A stretch of 64,000 bases of DNA from DATFQI01 sp963831105. GTDB lineage: Bacteria > Actinomycetota > Thermoleophilia > Solirubrobacterales > Solirubrobacteraceae. This document shows positions 1 through 9,392 of this stretch, piece after piece. The notes below the pieces were generated by a model. That model searched no databases, had not been told where the DNA came from, and saw only the letters and a program-made list of their open reading frames with translations. A program made the translations under genes and the position numbers. How positions within the stretch are numbered: the stretch's first letter is position 1; every line of letters begins with the position of its first letter. The stretch is from assembly GCA_963831105.1 (NCBI GenBank), contig CAWHOS010000008.1, positions 186,001 to 250,000 on the forward strand, given 5' to 3'.

Positions 1-394
1 GCAGCGTGCGCACGCGCGGGTTGGCGGCGTAGCGCCGCTCGAGCGCCGCGAAGCTCGCGTCATCGGCCTCCAGGAAGGCGCCGCTCCAGCCCAGCACCTG
101 GGCGAGGAAGACCGAGTTGCCCTCCGTCCCGTCCTGGATCCCGAACTCCACGAAGCCGCCGCCGCCGGAGCCGATCGCGTCGAAGATCGCCGCGATCACG
201 CCGTCCTCGCCGTTCTGGGAGAAGACGCGCAGCTCCGAGGCGGTCAGGTCCGGGCCGCCGCCCCAGCGCTGCGCGAGCTCGCCGAGCGCCGGATAGACGG
301 CGCGCGTGCGGTCGGCGTGCTTGAGCGAGCGCTGCACCAGCGCGCCGAGGGCGCGCGGATCGGCGGCGTTGCGGACGCGGTCGACGAAGCTCAT
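1..394 (-). CDS. FkbM-like SAM methyltransferase (N-terminal part)
   Basis: Only the first 131 residues lie in the window; the gene runs off the left edge. The reading frame begins with ATG at 394 and contains a FSQNGEDGVIAAIF stretch followed by FVEFGIQDGTEGNS and LGWSGAFLEAD. This is the usual beginning of FkbM-like methyltransferases, where the VEFG loop binds S-adenosylmethionine. The start codon overlaps the stop of the upstream YfhO-type gene by 4 bases (ATGA), so the two are translationally coupled. Such enzymes often O-methylate surface sugars, which fits the polysaccharide genes next door; the substrate is unknown. Confidence 0.72.
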   Translation of the reverse strand, partial: MSFVDRVRNAADPRALGALVQRSLKHADRTRAVYPALGELAQRWGGGPDLTASELRVFSQNGEDGVIAAIFDAIGSGGGGFVEFGIQDGTEGNSVFLAQVLGWSGAFLEADDASFAALERRYAANPRVRTL

Positions 395-2793
395 CGCCGC
401 GCACCCTTCCACATCGCGGCCGCGAGCAGCCCGAGCGCCGTGAGCAGGCTGACGATCCAGCCCAGCCGCCAGCTCCACGGCTCGTAGGTCATGACGATGC
501 GGTGCTCGCCCGCGCCGACCGCGATCCCGCGCAGCAGGTAGTCGACGCGCTCGATCGGCACCTGGCGGCCGTCGAGCGTCGCGTTCCAGCCCGGGAAGTG
601 CACGTCGGAGAGCACGACGAGCCCGCGGCCGGGCGAGCTCGCGGTCAGCTCGACGCGGTCGGGCTCGTAGGCGCCGATCCGCACGCGCCCGCCGGGCTCG
701 CCCGGCGTCTCCGGGAGGCCTTCGACCGGCTCTCCCACGATCGCCTCGCGCGTCGGGGCGAAGCCCGGCTCGGCGATCGCGGCGAGCTGGCCGGCCTCGG
801 ACGGGACGACGCGCTGCCCGCCGACCCACCAGGCGCGCGGGACGGCGTGGGGGTTGGCGTAGATGCGCGCGTCCGGCCCGTCGTAGGTCGTCTTCAACCC
901 CTCGAGCGGCGGCAGCTCGGGCGGCTGCATGATCTGCCCGACGCCGAGCAGGCCGAGCGCCCGCAGCGCCGGCTCCGTCGTGGCGGCGAGCAGGGTCGGC
1001 GGCGCGAAGCCGTCCTCGTCGTCGGTGATCTGCGTCCGCCACAGCCGGTTGTAGCGGCGCTCGATCGGGAAGTCGTAGCCGCGCGCGTCATAGAGGCCGT
1101 AGCGCATCGCGACGTTGGGGGCGACCGCCTGCGGACCGACCGGCGGCGCGAGCCCGACGAAGCGCGCCGGCCGCGCGTCGAGCAGCTCCTGGAGCGCCGG
1201 CGTGACCGGCTGCTCGGCGTGCTCGGTCGGGATCGCCGGGTTCTGGCCGACGCCGACGCGGAACAGGTCGAACACGACCACGGCCAGCGCCAGCGCGGTG
1301 AACGCCGCGCCGGCCACGCGGCCGGAGGCGCGCAGCCACAGCACCGCCAGCGCGAGCCCGGCGAGGCCGATCCACAGCCACGCCGCGCCGAGCGGCACGA
1401 CGTCCTTGGCGGTCTCCCTCGCGGGCTCGGCGAAGCCCCACGCGGTCGCGAGGCCGTCGCCGATCGCCGCGGCGCTCACGTCGACCCGGAAGAGCGCCAC
1501 GAGCACGGGCACGACGAGCAGCGCGGCGGCCCCGCCGAGCAGCAGCCGCGGCCGCCGCACGCCTTCGAGCAGGTCCCCCAGTCCCCAGCCCGCGAGCAGC
1601 GCCAGCGCGAGCAGCCCGACGATGATCAGCCGCTGGTTGTAGGCGTGGTTGAAGCCCGGGATCGCGGTCACGAGGTCGAACAGGCCGGGCGTGCCGACCG
1701 TGATCAGGATCGCCACGACGCCGCCGAGCGCGATCGCGACCCGCTCGCGCGTGAGGCGCCCGGAGACCACCGCCCACAGCGCCAGCATCAGCGGCAGCGC
1801 ACCCGCGTAGTAGGCGCGCGAGAACGCGAACGCCTGCGTCGGCGCCTGCGACGGGCGGCCCCAGTACTCGGGCAGCACGTAGTTGATCAGCGCGGTGGCC
1901 GGGAAGTGCCCGCCCGTCTTGCCCTCGCGGTTCTCGAAGTCGCCCGAATGCGACAGCAGCTCGAGGAACGGCAGCAGCGCGATCGCGGCGAGCAGCGAGC
2001 CCGCCACCAACCCGGCCGCGAGCCGTCCGATCGCCCCCAGCCGCGCGCCCCGCTCGATCCGCGAGAGCGCCAGCAGCGCGAAGAAGCTGCCCACGGCGAG
2101 CACGTGGAAGCTCGACTCCGGGTGCCCGCCGAAGTACTGCAGCGCCACCACGAGCGCGAGCGCCGCGACCGGCCGCGGCCCCGGCCGGAGCACCGCGAGC
2201 CACACGCACAGCAGCAGCCAGGGCAGCCACGCCCACACGCTCGACAGCGGCCACGACAGCCAGACCACGAAGAACAGCCCGAACCCGTAGACGAGCCCGG
2301 CCATCAGCGCGCCGGCGTAGCGGATCGCCAGCGCGCGGGCCAGCAGGAACGTCCCGAACGCCGCCGCGAACACCTTCAGCGCCGCCGCGATCCCGAGCGA
2401 CCACCAGAAGGGCAGCAGCAGCGACGGCCAGTTGAAGGGCGAGAACAGCGCCGACTGGCTGTTGGCCACGAACGGCCGCCCGCCCATCTGGTGCGGGTTC
2501 CAGAGCGGCACGTCGGGCAGGTGGCGGCGTGCGTACTGCAGGAACGGCTGGAACTGCAGGACCGCGTCGACCTCCTCGTAGTTGGAGCCGAGCTCCTGCA
2601 CGCCCGCCGGGCGCTCCTGCGTCCACGGTGCGGCCGACCAGAGGTGGTCGGAGGCCGACAGCGCGTGGCCCGGCACCAGCGCCGGCGCGAACAGCGCGAG
2701 CGACAGGAGGGCGTAGGCCAGCGCCGCGCTCAGGACGGGGCGCCGCCGGATGGCGGACAACGGGCGGCGCGCGGACACGACGCGCGAGAGCAT
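391..2793 (-). CDS. YfhO-family multi-pass membrane protein
   Basis: An 800-residue integral membrane protein. A first membrane segment lies at about residues 15-35, about a dozen more follow up to residue 480, then comes a large extracytoplasmic domain, and a last segment precedes the cationic end (MWKGARR). Early it carries the WNPHQMGGRPFVANSQSA stretch typical of YfhO proteins, a GT-C-like group linked in firmicutes to glycosylation of lipoteichoic acid. I chose ATG 2793 because it leaves only 15 bp to the divergent glycosyltransferase at 2809 and puts a basic N-terminus before the first membrane segment. It is coupled to the FkbM-like gene. Probably a membrane glycosyltransferase using a lipid-linked sugar; the substrate is unknown. 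Confidence 0.8.
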   Translation of the reverse strand: MLSRVVSARRPLSAIRRRPVLSAALAYALLSLALFAPALVPGHALSASDHLWSAAPWTQERPAGVQELGSNYEEVDAVLQFQPFLQYARRHLPDVPLWNPHQMGGRPFVANSQSALFSPFNWPSLLLPFWWSLGIAAALKVFAAAFGTFLLARALAIRYAGALMAGLVYGFGLFFVVWLSWPLSSVWAWLPWLLLCVWLAVLRPGPRPVAALALVVALQYFGGHPESSFHVLAVGSFFALLALSRIERGARLGAIGRLAAGLVAGSLLAAIALLPFLELLSHSGDFENREGKTGGHFPATALINYVLPEYWGRPSQAPTQAFAFSRAYYAGALPLMLALWAVVSGRLTRERVAIALGGVVAILITVGTPGLFDLVTAIPGFNHAYNQRLIIVGLLALALLAGWGLGDLLEGVRRPRLLLGGAAALLVVPVLVALFRVDVSAAAIGDGLATAWGFAEPARETAKDVVPLGAAWLWIGLAGLALAVLWLRASGRVAGAAFTALALAVVVFDLFRVGVGQNPAIPTEHAEQPVTPALQELLDARPARFVGLAPPVGPQAVAPNVAMRYGLYDARGYDFPIERRYNRLWRTQITDDEDGFAPPTLLAATTEPALRALGLLGVGQIMQPPELPPLEGLKTTYDGPDARIYANPHAVPRAWWVGGQRVVPSEAGQLAAIAEPGFAPTREAIVGEPVEGLPETPGEPGGRVRIGAYEPDRVELTASSPGRGLVVLSDVHFPGWNATLDGRQVPIERVDYLLRGIAVGAGEHRIVMTYEPWSWRLGWIVSLLTALGLLAAAMWKGARR

Positions 2794-2808
2794 ACGATCC
2801 GGTCGGGT

Positions 2809-3792
2809 ATGGATCTGCCCACCGTCTCGCTCGTCATCCCCGTCCTCGACGAGGAGGACACGCTGCCGGAGCTCCACCGCCGCGTCGAGGCGGCGCTGGA
2901 GGGCATCCCGCACGAGCTGGTGTTCGTCGACGACGGCTCGACGGACCGCTCCGCGGCGATCGTGGAGGAGCTCGCCGCCCGCCAGGAGGGCATCGTGCTC
3001 GTGCAGCTCTCGCGCAACTTCGGGATGGAGATCGCGATGTCGGCCGGGCTCGACCACGCCCGCGGCGACCACGTGGTGCTGATGCACGCCGACCTGCAGG
3101 ACCCGCCCGAGCTGATCCCGGAGATGCTCGAGAAGGCGCGCGCCGGGGCCGACGTCGTCTACGCGCGCCGGATCGGGCGCGACGAGAGCTGGCTCAAGCG
3201 CGCGCTGGCGACGGGCTTCTACTCGCTGATGGAGCGGCTGGCGCGCACGCCCTACCAGGGCCAGGCGGGCGACTTCCGACTGATGTCGCGGCGCGTCGTC
3301 GAGACCCTGCGGCAGATGCCCGAGCGCCGGCGCTTCCTGCGCGGGATGGTCGCGTGGGTCGGCTTCGAGCAGGTCCCGATCGAGTACCGCCGCGCGGGCC
3401 GCACCGCCGGGCGCGGGGCCTCCTACCACGCGCTGCTGCGGCTGGCGGTCGAGGCGCTGGCCTCCTTCTCGGACGTGCCGCTGGCGCTCGCGGCGTACTT
3501 CGGGCTCGTGACCGCCGTGCTCGCGAGCCTGGCGGCGGCCGTGATCGCGGTGCTGACCGTGGCCGGGGTGGTGACGGCGAGCCTCGGCGTCTGGATCCTC
3601 GTGTCGGTGCTCTTCCTCGGCGGGGTGCAGCTGATCAGCGTCGGCATCCTCGGCCGCTACGTGGCCCGGATGCACGAGCAGACGCTCCAGCGCCCGCTCT
3701 ACCTCGTCAACCGCGTGATCGCGTCACCGCTGGACACCGCCCCCGGCGGTCAGGGCGCGGGCACCGGCGGCACGAGCTCGCGCAGCCGCTGA
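2809..3792 (+). CDS. GT2 polyprenyl-phosphate glycosyltransferase (DPM1/GtrB type)
   Basis: A 327-residue family 2 glycosyltransferase. The GT-A domain shows VSLVIPVLDEEDT at residues 6-18, the nucleotide-binding DDGSTD at 41-46 and an HADLQDP acidic motif at 93-99. Two membrane segments follow at roughly 235-260 and 265-295. This is the architecture of GtrB and dolichol-phosphate mannose synthase-like enzymes, which load a sugar onto undecaprenyl phosphate. That product is what GT-C enzymes such as the divergent YfhO-type neighbour consume, so the two may work together. ATG 2809 is the only start that keeps the VIPVLDEE motif at the usual distance. The last 43 bases overlap the convergent small gene. 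Confidence 0.88.
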   Translation: MDLPTVSLVIPVLDEEDTLPELHRRVEAALEGIPHELVFVDDGSTDRSAAIVEELAARQEGIVLVQLSRNFGMEIAMSAGLDHARGDHVVLMHADLQDPPELIPEMLEKARAGADVVYARRIGRDESWLKRALATGFYSLMERLARTPYQGQAGDFRLMSRRVVETLRQMPERRRFLRGMVAWVGFEQVPIEYRRAGRTAGRGASYHALLRLAVEALASFSDVPLALAAYFGLVTAVLASLAAAVIAVLTVAGVVTASLGVWILVSVLFLGGVQLISVGILGRYVARMHEQTLQRPLYLVNRVIASPLDTAPGGQGAGTGGTSSRSR

Positions 3793-4148
3793 AGCGCCTC
3801 GCGCGCCAGCGCCGGATCCGCCTCACGGGCCGCCCGCGACACGGCGAGCCACGCCTCGGCGTTCTCGGGCTCGCGGCGGGCGGCCGCGCGGGCTTCGGCG
3901 AGCGCGCCCTCCGCGTCGCCGCCGCGCAGCCGCACGTTGGCGAGCAGGATCGCCCGCCGCTCGCCGGGGGTGAGGCGGCCGGCGTCCTGCTCGAGTGTCT
4001 CGGCGTGGCGCAGGTCGGCCGCCGAGAGCTTCGGCGGGCTGAACTGGAGGGCGTTCAGGCGGTCCTCGGCGCGCGCGGCGGTCAGCGCCACGGCGAAGCC
4101 GGCGGCGACCGCGAGCGCGACGACGGCGAGGAGGATCCGTTCCGGCAC
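3750..4148 (-). CDS. small membrane-anchored TPR-like protein
   Basis: A 132-residue protein with an N-terminal membrane anchor (ILLAVVALAVAAGFAVAL), then an alpha-helical region rich in Ala, Arg and Glu with TPR-like helix pairs (GDAEGALAEARAAARREP followed by ENAEAWLAVSRAAREADP). GTG 4148 is 11 bases below the stop of the GT39-like gene, so it is probably the last gene of that leftward operon. Its role is unknown; TPR repeats suggest protein binding at the membrane. It overlaps the 3' end of the rightward GT2 gene by 43 bases. Confidence 0.65.
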   Translation of the reverse strand: MPERILLAVVALAVAAGFAVALTAARAEDRLNALQFSPPKLSAADLRHAETLEQDAGRLTPGERRAILLANVRLRGGDAEGALAEARAAARREPENAEAWLAVSRAAREADPALAREALQRLRELVPPVPAP

Positions 4149-4159
4149 GACCGGCGAGG

Positions 4160-5798
4160 TTATCCCGCCCCGCCCGCCCGCACGAGCACGTCGTAGGCGC
4201 CGTAGCGGGCGTCGAGCCGGTAGTCGGAGGCGAGGTACTCGTCGAGCGCCCGCGACCCGCTCGGGCGCCCGCGACGGTTGGGCTCCGGCCGCGAGGACGC
4301 CGGGTCGGTCCAGCGCACGACGGCCTTCGGGCGCGTGCGCCGGAGCGCGGCCACGGTCAGCGCCTGCTCGCGCGGGAGCGCCTGCACGCTGACGTCGCGC
4401 GAGAGGACGTTCGGACGCCGCACGAGGAAGTGGATCAGCGGATCGGAGATCGTCACGAGGTCGCTGCGCCGCGGCGCGACGTAGATCGGCTCGCCCGGCG
4501 GGACGAGCTCCTGGACCCGCGCGGCCAGCCGCGGCAGCGCGGCGGCCTCGGCCGGCGGCACGCGGATCCCCGGCACGCCGGCAAGGTCCACCGGCTCGAG
4601 ATCCGGGGGCAGCAGCAGCGCCGACAGCCGGTTGGCCGCGCCCGCGAGCACGATCAGGGCGAGCCCGGCCGCGAGCACGGTGCGCAGCGCGGGCGGCGCG
4701 CCGGGCACCGGGCGCGGCGCGGCGGTCCCTGCCGGAGCGCGGCGGCGCGGCCGCGGCGAGGGGGATCGCCGCGCAGAGGCACACGATCAGCGGCTGCGCG
4801 TGCAGCTCGTCCGGGCGCGAGAGCAGGTACAGGACGCAGCCCGCGGCGAGCGCGGTCACGCCGGCGAGCTCGGGCCCGGGGCGGCGGCGGACGAAGGAGA
4901 TCAGCACGAGCGCGCAGAGCACGAGCCCGATCAGCGGCAGGTAGAAGCCCAGGACGTCCTTGAGATCCTCGGCCAGCGCCGACGGCGGCCACCCCCGCAG
5001 CGATCCGTCGTAGTCGATCGGGAACGGCAGCCGCCACAGCTCTCCGTCCCCCGCCGCGATCCCGACGAGCTCGTCCCAGAGAGCCGGGATGCCCGCCTCC
5101 GCCGCGAACGGCGCGTACAGCGCCACGCTCGCGAGCACCGCCGTGAGGGCCGCCGTCGCCGCCGGCCGCCAACCGCCCGCGCCGGAACCGCGGGCGCCGC
5201 CCTCGCTGCCGGAGGCCGCGCCGCGCGCGGCAAGGAGCGCCACTATCGCGGCGAGCGCCGCGATCACGCCGATGTCGGGGCGCCAGAAGGCGGCGAGCGC
5301 GGCGAGCAGGCCCGCGGCCACGGGCCTCCCGCGGGCGCCCGCCAGCACGGCGCACAGCGCGAGCGCCAGCGCGACCGGGAACGGGTTCGCGCTCGTGGGC
5401 TGCGCGACGGTGACGGCCGCGGCGAGCCAGGCGGCGAGCGCCCAGCGGTTCCCGGCGGCGGGCCGCACGAGCGCCCAGACCGCGACCGCGGCGGTCGCGT
5501 CGGCGGCGACGCGCAGCACGCGCCACCAGGCCACGGACGGCTCGAACAGCCACGACAGCCCGGCGACGGCAGCGGGCTGCCCGGGTCCGTAGGGCCAGCC
5601 GAAGTCGGCGTAGGGCCACTGGCCGTCGAGGATCCGCGAGGCGCCCTGCATCAGCAGCCCCTCGTCGAACGGCTCGAGGTAGCGCCGCATCGTGAAGCCG
5701 GAGATGACCGCCGCCGCGAGCCACAGGAGCAACGCCGTGCCGCGCCGCGCGCGCGGCGGGCCGGCGCGAACCGCGGCGGCGGGCGCCACGGCCGTCAT
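4160..5798 (-). CDS. GT39/GT-C-like membrane glycosyltransferase, frameshifted
   Basis: The frame opens with ATG 5798, coupled by ATGA to the flippase stop. It encodes a polytopic membrane protein whose first loop has the acidic YLEPFDEGLLMQGA motif and then DGQWPYADFGWPYGPGQ. This is the pattern of GT-C enzymes of the ArnT/GT39 group, where the first-loop acidic residue is catalytic. About 350 codons on, near 4715-4745, the frame must change by one base; the other frame then continues without a stop (APPALRTVLAAGLALIVLAG to VRAGGAG) and ends with TAA at 4160. The full length would be about 545 residues. The single lesion lies in a Pro/Arg/Ala-rich stretch and is probably a sequence error, but real loss of function cannot be excluded. 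Confidence 0.72.
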
Positions 5799-7295
5799 GA
5801 GCGGGCCGCCGCGGGGGCGTCCCACGACGGCCGGTCGCCGCCGGGTCGCAGGTAGCCCCAGAGCTCGCCGAGCAGGCCCGACTCGAGCCGGCGGGTCGCG
5901 AGCACGAGCCCGGCCAGCCACAGCGCGAGCTCCGCCAGCGCCTGCCGCGAGCGGCCGGTCGCCGCCCCACATCGCGAACCGCAGCGCCAGCACCGGCGCC
6001 GTCGCGACCGCGACGGGCAGCGCGGCCCGCAGCGCCATCGTCCCCAGCCGCGCGCCCGGCAGCAGCCGCAGGATGTAGCGCCGCCGCACCGCCAGGACGC
6101 AGACCGTGCAGGCCAGGCGGCCGGCCACGAACCCCCAGCTCCCCCACGCCAGCGTCGCCGGCACGGCCAGGACCGCGAAGGAGCCCGCGAACACCGCGGA
6201 CTCGACGGCCTGCGGCCGCGACTCGCCGCGGGCGCGGTAGAAGGCGAACCAGTTGTAGCCCAGCTGCTGCAGCGCGGTCGCCGCCGCCAGCCCGCCGAGC
6301 AGCACCACCGCGGGCTCCCACTCGTCGCCGAGCACGAACGCGACGAGATCCGCGCCGAACAGCGCCAGGCCCGCGCCGAACGGGAACGCCCACATCAGCG
6401 TCAGCCGGTTGGACTTCGCGAACAGCTCCTCGAGCACGTCGACGCGCTCGCGCACACGGACGATCGCCGGGTAGATCGTCGTGGCCACGATCTGGTCCGC
6501 GCGGTCGGCGTAGCGCGTGAGCGTCGCCGCGAGCGTGATCCAGCCCGCCGCAGCGAGCCCGTCCTCGGAGAGCCCGAACACCGCGATCTGGCCCTGCGCG
6601 ACGGCCAGCGCCGCCACGGCGGTCACGAACACCGGCCACGAGAAGCGCAGGTAGCGGCGCGCCGCGTCGCGCTCGAAGCGCGGCCGCAGCCGGTACGGCG
6701 AGACGGCCGCGGCCGCGATCACGGCCGCCACGTGCGCGCAGAACGGCCCGATCACCAGCGCCCACACGCCGACGCCCGCGAGCAGCAGCGGCACGGTCAC
6801 GAGCACGGTGCCGAGCGGCACGATCGCCTGCAGCAGCCGCAGCCGCAGGAAGTCCATGCGGCGGAAGAACACCCACTGCGGCGCCTGCAGCGAGAACGCG
6901 ACGGGCAGGTACGCGACGGCGAGCGTCAGCGCGAGCAGCTGGTCGTCGTCGTAGAGCGCCGCGAGCACCGGCGCGAGCAGCGCGATCGCCAGCGAGGCCA
7001 CCAGCCCGACGGTCAGCTCGACGCCGAACGCGCGCTGGAACTCCGCCTCCTCGTCCTCGGCGGCCTGCTGGACGAACGCCTCGTCGATCCCGACCCGGCG
7101 CAGCGCCACGATCGTCATCGCGGTCGTCGTCACCACGCCGTAGAGGCCGATCGCGCTCGGGCCCAGCAGCGCCGTCGCCAGCAGCCCCTGGAGCAGCACG
7201 AGGCCCTCCGCACCCGACAGGAAGGCGGCGTTGAGGGCGCCCCCGCGCGCCGTCACGGCGCGCAAGGAGCCACCCGCGCTGCTCGACCGTGGCAT
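5795..7295 (-). CDS. polysaccharide flippase (MATE/Wzx-like), frameshifted
   Basis: A membrane protein of about 500 residues in the oligosaccharide-flippase superfamily. It begins MPRSSSAGGSLRAV, then ALNAAFLSGAEGLVLLQGLL and LLGPSAIGLYGVVTTT, as in Wzx/MurJ-related lipid-linked oligosaccharide transporters, and has about 12 to 14 membrane segments. The frame breaks at about 5945, after MWGGDRPLA; one base too many separates it from a clean continuation (ALAELALWLAGLVLA to SWDAPAAARS) that stops at 5795 inside the ATGA overlap with the GT39-like gene. That exact overlap argues that the second frame is the real end. ATG 7295 was preferred over ATG 7319 because the latter would overlap the divergent GT4 gene. 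Confidence 0.75.
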
Positions 7296-7317
7296 GAGCC
7301 GCGATGCTACCCGCGCC

Positions 7318-8409
7318 ATGGACGACCGGCCGGTCCTGTTCCTGTCCTACTCGGGCGTGCTCGGCGGCGCCGAGCGCGTGCTGCTCGACTGCGCCACCCG
7401 GCTCGGGCGGCCGGCGCTGCTCGCCTGCCCGGAAGGCCCGCTCGCCGCGGCCGCCCGCGGCGCCGGGCTGCGGGTCGCCCCGATCCGGGACCGCTCGCTG
7501 CACCTGCGCGGGTCGCGCGCGGAGGCGGGCCGGCGGCTCGGCGGGTTCGCCCTCGACGCCGCGCGGCTCGCCCGCCGCCACCGGCCCGCCGCGCTGCTGG
7601 CCTGGAGCGCCCGCGCCGTGCTGGCCGCCGCGGCCGCGCCGCTCTCCGGCACGCCGTGGCTCGCCGTCCACCACGACCTGCTGCCGAGCGCCGGCGTGGC
7701 CGCCGCCGTCCGCGCCGCGAGCCGCCGCGCCGACGGCGTCGTGGCGACCTCGCACGCGGTCGCGCGCGACCTGCGGGTGGTGGCGGGCGGGCCGCACGCC
7801 GAAGGCGCGCCGGCCGCGGGCGCGACGATCCTGCACCCGGGCGTCGACCTCGACGCGTGGACGCCGCTGCCGCCCGCCGAGGGCACGCCGCGCGCGCTCG
7901 TGCTCGGCGCGCTGGTGCCGTGGAAGCGCGCCGACCTCGCGCTCGAGATCGCCGCCCGGATCCCGGACCTGCGGCTCGAGCTCGCCGGCGCGACCCTGCC
8001 GGGCGATCGCGAGGGCTTCGAGGTCGGCCTGCGGGTCCGCGCCGCGCTGCGCGACCTGGCCGGCCGCGTGACCTTCTCCGGCGCCGTCCCGGATCCCCGC
8101 GTCGCGCTCGCCCGCTCGCACGTGCTGCTGCACTGCGCGGACGCCGAGCCGTTCGGGATGGCGCTGCTGGAGGCGCTCGCGACGGGCCGCCCGGTCGCCG
8201 CGCCGGCCGCCGCCGGGCCGCTCGAGATCGTCGAGGACGGCGCCGGGTGCCTCTACGCGCCGGGCGACCCAGACGCCGGCGCGGAGGCGGTCCGGGCCCT
8301 GCTCGGCGACGCGGCCGCGCCCGCGGCCGCCCGGGCCCGGGCGGAGGGCTTCCCCGTCGAGGCGTCGGCCGCCCGGCTGGCCGCCGCCGTGGAGGCGATC
8401 GCCCGGTGA
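7318..8409 (+). CDS. GT4 glycosyltransferase
   Basis: A 363-residue GT-B enzyme. The N-terminal half holds LSYSGVLGGAERVLLDCA near residues 7-24, the acceptor-side glycine loop of GT4 enzymes. The C-terminal half has LGALVPWKRADLALE and the donor-binding EPFGMALLEALATGRPVAAP region containing the E-x7-E motif. It probably transfers a sugar to a surface polysaccharide in the cytoplasm. ATG 7318 is 22 bp from the divergent flippase start. The stop overlaps the GTG start of the next transferase by 4 bases (GTGA). Confidence 0.85.
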   Translation: MDDRPVLFLSYSGVLGGAERVLLDCATRLGRPALLACPEGPLAAAARGAGLRVAPIRDRSLHLRGSRAEAGRRLGGFALDAARLARRHRPAALLAWSARAVLAAAAAPLSGTPWLAVHHDLLPSAGVAAAVRAASRRADGVVATSHAVARDLRVVAGGPHAEGAPAAGATILHPGVDLDAWTPLPPAEGTPRALVLGALVPWKRADLALEIAARIPDLRLELAGATLPGDREGFEVGLRVRAALRDLAGRVTFSGAVPDPRVALARSHVLLHCADAEPFGMALLEALATGRPVAAPAAAGPLEIVEDGAGCLYAPGDPDAGAEAVRALLGDAAAPAAARARAEGFPVEASAARLAAAVEAIAR

Positions 8410-9284
8410 CCCCGTTCACGATCGTCACCGTGCTGCACGACTCGGGCCCGGAGATCGCGGCGCTGCTGCCGACGCTGCGGCGCCACGCGCCCGACGCCCA
8501 GTTGATCGTCGTCGACACGGGCTCGCGCGACGACGGCCCCGATCGCGCGCGCGGGCACGGCGCCGAGCTCGTCGAGCTCCCGGACAACCCCGGGTTCGGC
8601 GCCGCCAACAACGCCGGCGTCGCGCGCGCCCGCCACGACGTCACCGTCCTGCTCAACCCCGACACCGAGCTGGCCGACGACTCTCTGCATGAGCTCGCGG
8701 CGCAGGCGCGAATCCATCCCCGTGCCCTGCACGCTCCCCGGCTGCTCGAGCCAGACGGCGCCGTCCAGCGCTCCGCCCACCCCCTGCCGGGTACGGTCGG
8801 CGCGCTGCTGCCCGCGCTCGTGCACCCGCCGCTGCTCCCGCGCGAGCTGCGCGAGCGCGCCGAGCCGTACCGAGCGGAGCGCCCGCGCACGGTCGGTTGG
8901 GCGATCGCCGCGTGCCTGGCCGGCTCGACGGCGCTGCTGCGCGAGCTCGGCCCGTTCGACCCGGCGGTGCACCTGCTCGCGGAGGACATGGAGCTCGGCC
9001 TGCGCGCCCGCACCCGCGGCGTCCCGACCGTCCTGCACCCGCACCTGCGCGTCCGCCACACCGGCGGCCACTCGATCAACCGCGGCGGCGAGCCGTTCGC
9101 GCTGCTCGCCCGCCGCCGCCGCGAGGCGGTCGAGACCACGCTCGGATCGCGCGCCCGCGCGCTCGACGACGCGGCCCAGCTGGTCACCTTCGCGACCCGC
9201 ATCGCCGCGCGCGCGGCGCTGCGCCGGGACGCGACCCGCGAACGGTCGCAACTCGCGGCTCTACGCAGGGAGATCGGGAGCTAG
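8406..9284 (+). CDS. GT2 glycosyltransferase (rhamnosyltransferase-like)
   Basis: A 292-residue GT-A protein with FTIVTVLHDS at the start, VVDTGSRDDGP at about 33-43, the LPDNPGFGAANNAG motif of rhamnosyl- and galactofuranosyltransferases at about 60-73, and LLNPDTE as the metal-binding acidic motif. A late acidic stretch (LLAEDMELGLR) supplies the likely catalytic base. GTG 8406 overlaps the previous stop by 4 bases, so both transferases should be made from one transcript. No membrane segment is visible. The sugar is unknown. Confidence 0.85.
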   Translation: MTPFTIVTVLHDSGPEIAALLPTLRRHAPDAQLIVVDTGSRDDGPDRARGHGAELVELPDNPGFGAANNAGVARARHDVTVLLNPDTELADDSLHELAAQARIHPRALHAPRLLEPDGAVQRSAHPLPGTVGALLPALVHPPLLPRELRERAEPYRAERPRTVGWAIAACLAGSTALLRELGPFDPAVHLLAEDMELGLRARTRGVPTVLHPHLRVRHTGGHSINRGGEPFALLARRRREAVETTLGSRARALDDAAQLVTFATRIAARAALRRDATRERSQLAALRREIGS

Positions 9285-9392
9285 CCGTAACGGCGCGACG
9301 TCTCATGAGGCCTAGGCTCAAAGGCATGAGCACAACCGGGGTCCTGGTGAGCGGGCGCCACCGCAGGCGCCGCTTCACTGCGGCGTCCGCTG

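Noticed and set aside
502..2808. Long plus-strand open frame antisense to the YfhO-type gene
   Set aside because: Arg/Glu/Gln-rich shadow without a domain; the real rightward gene begins at 2809.
391..3675. Open frame of more than 1000 codons on the minus strand covering both YfhO and the GT2 gene
   Set aside because: Only the part from 2793 down is protein-like; the rest is the antisense of the GT2 gene, rich in Arg, His and Gln, as expected in very G+C-rich DNA.
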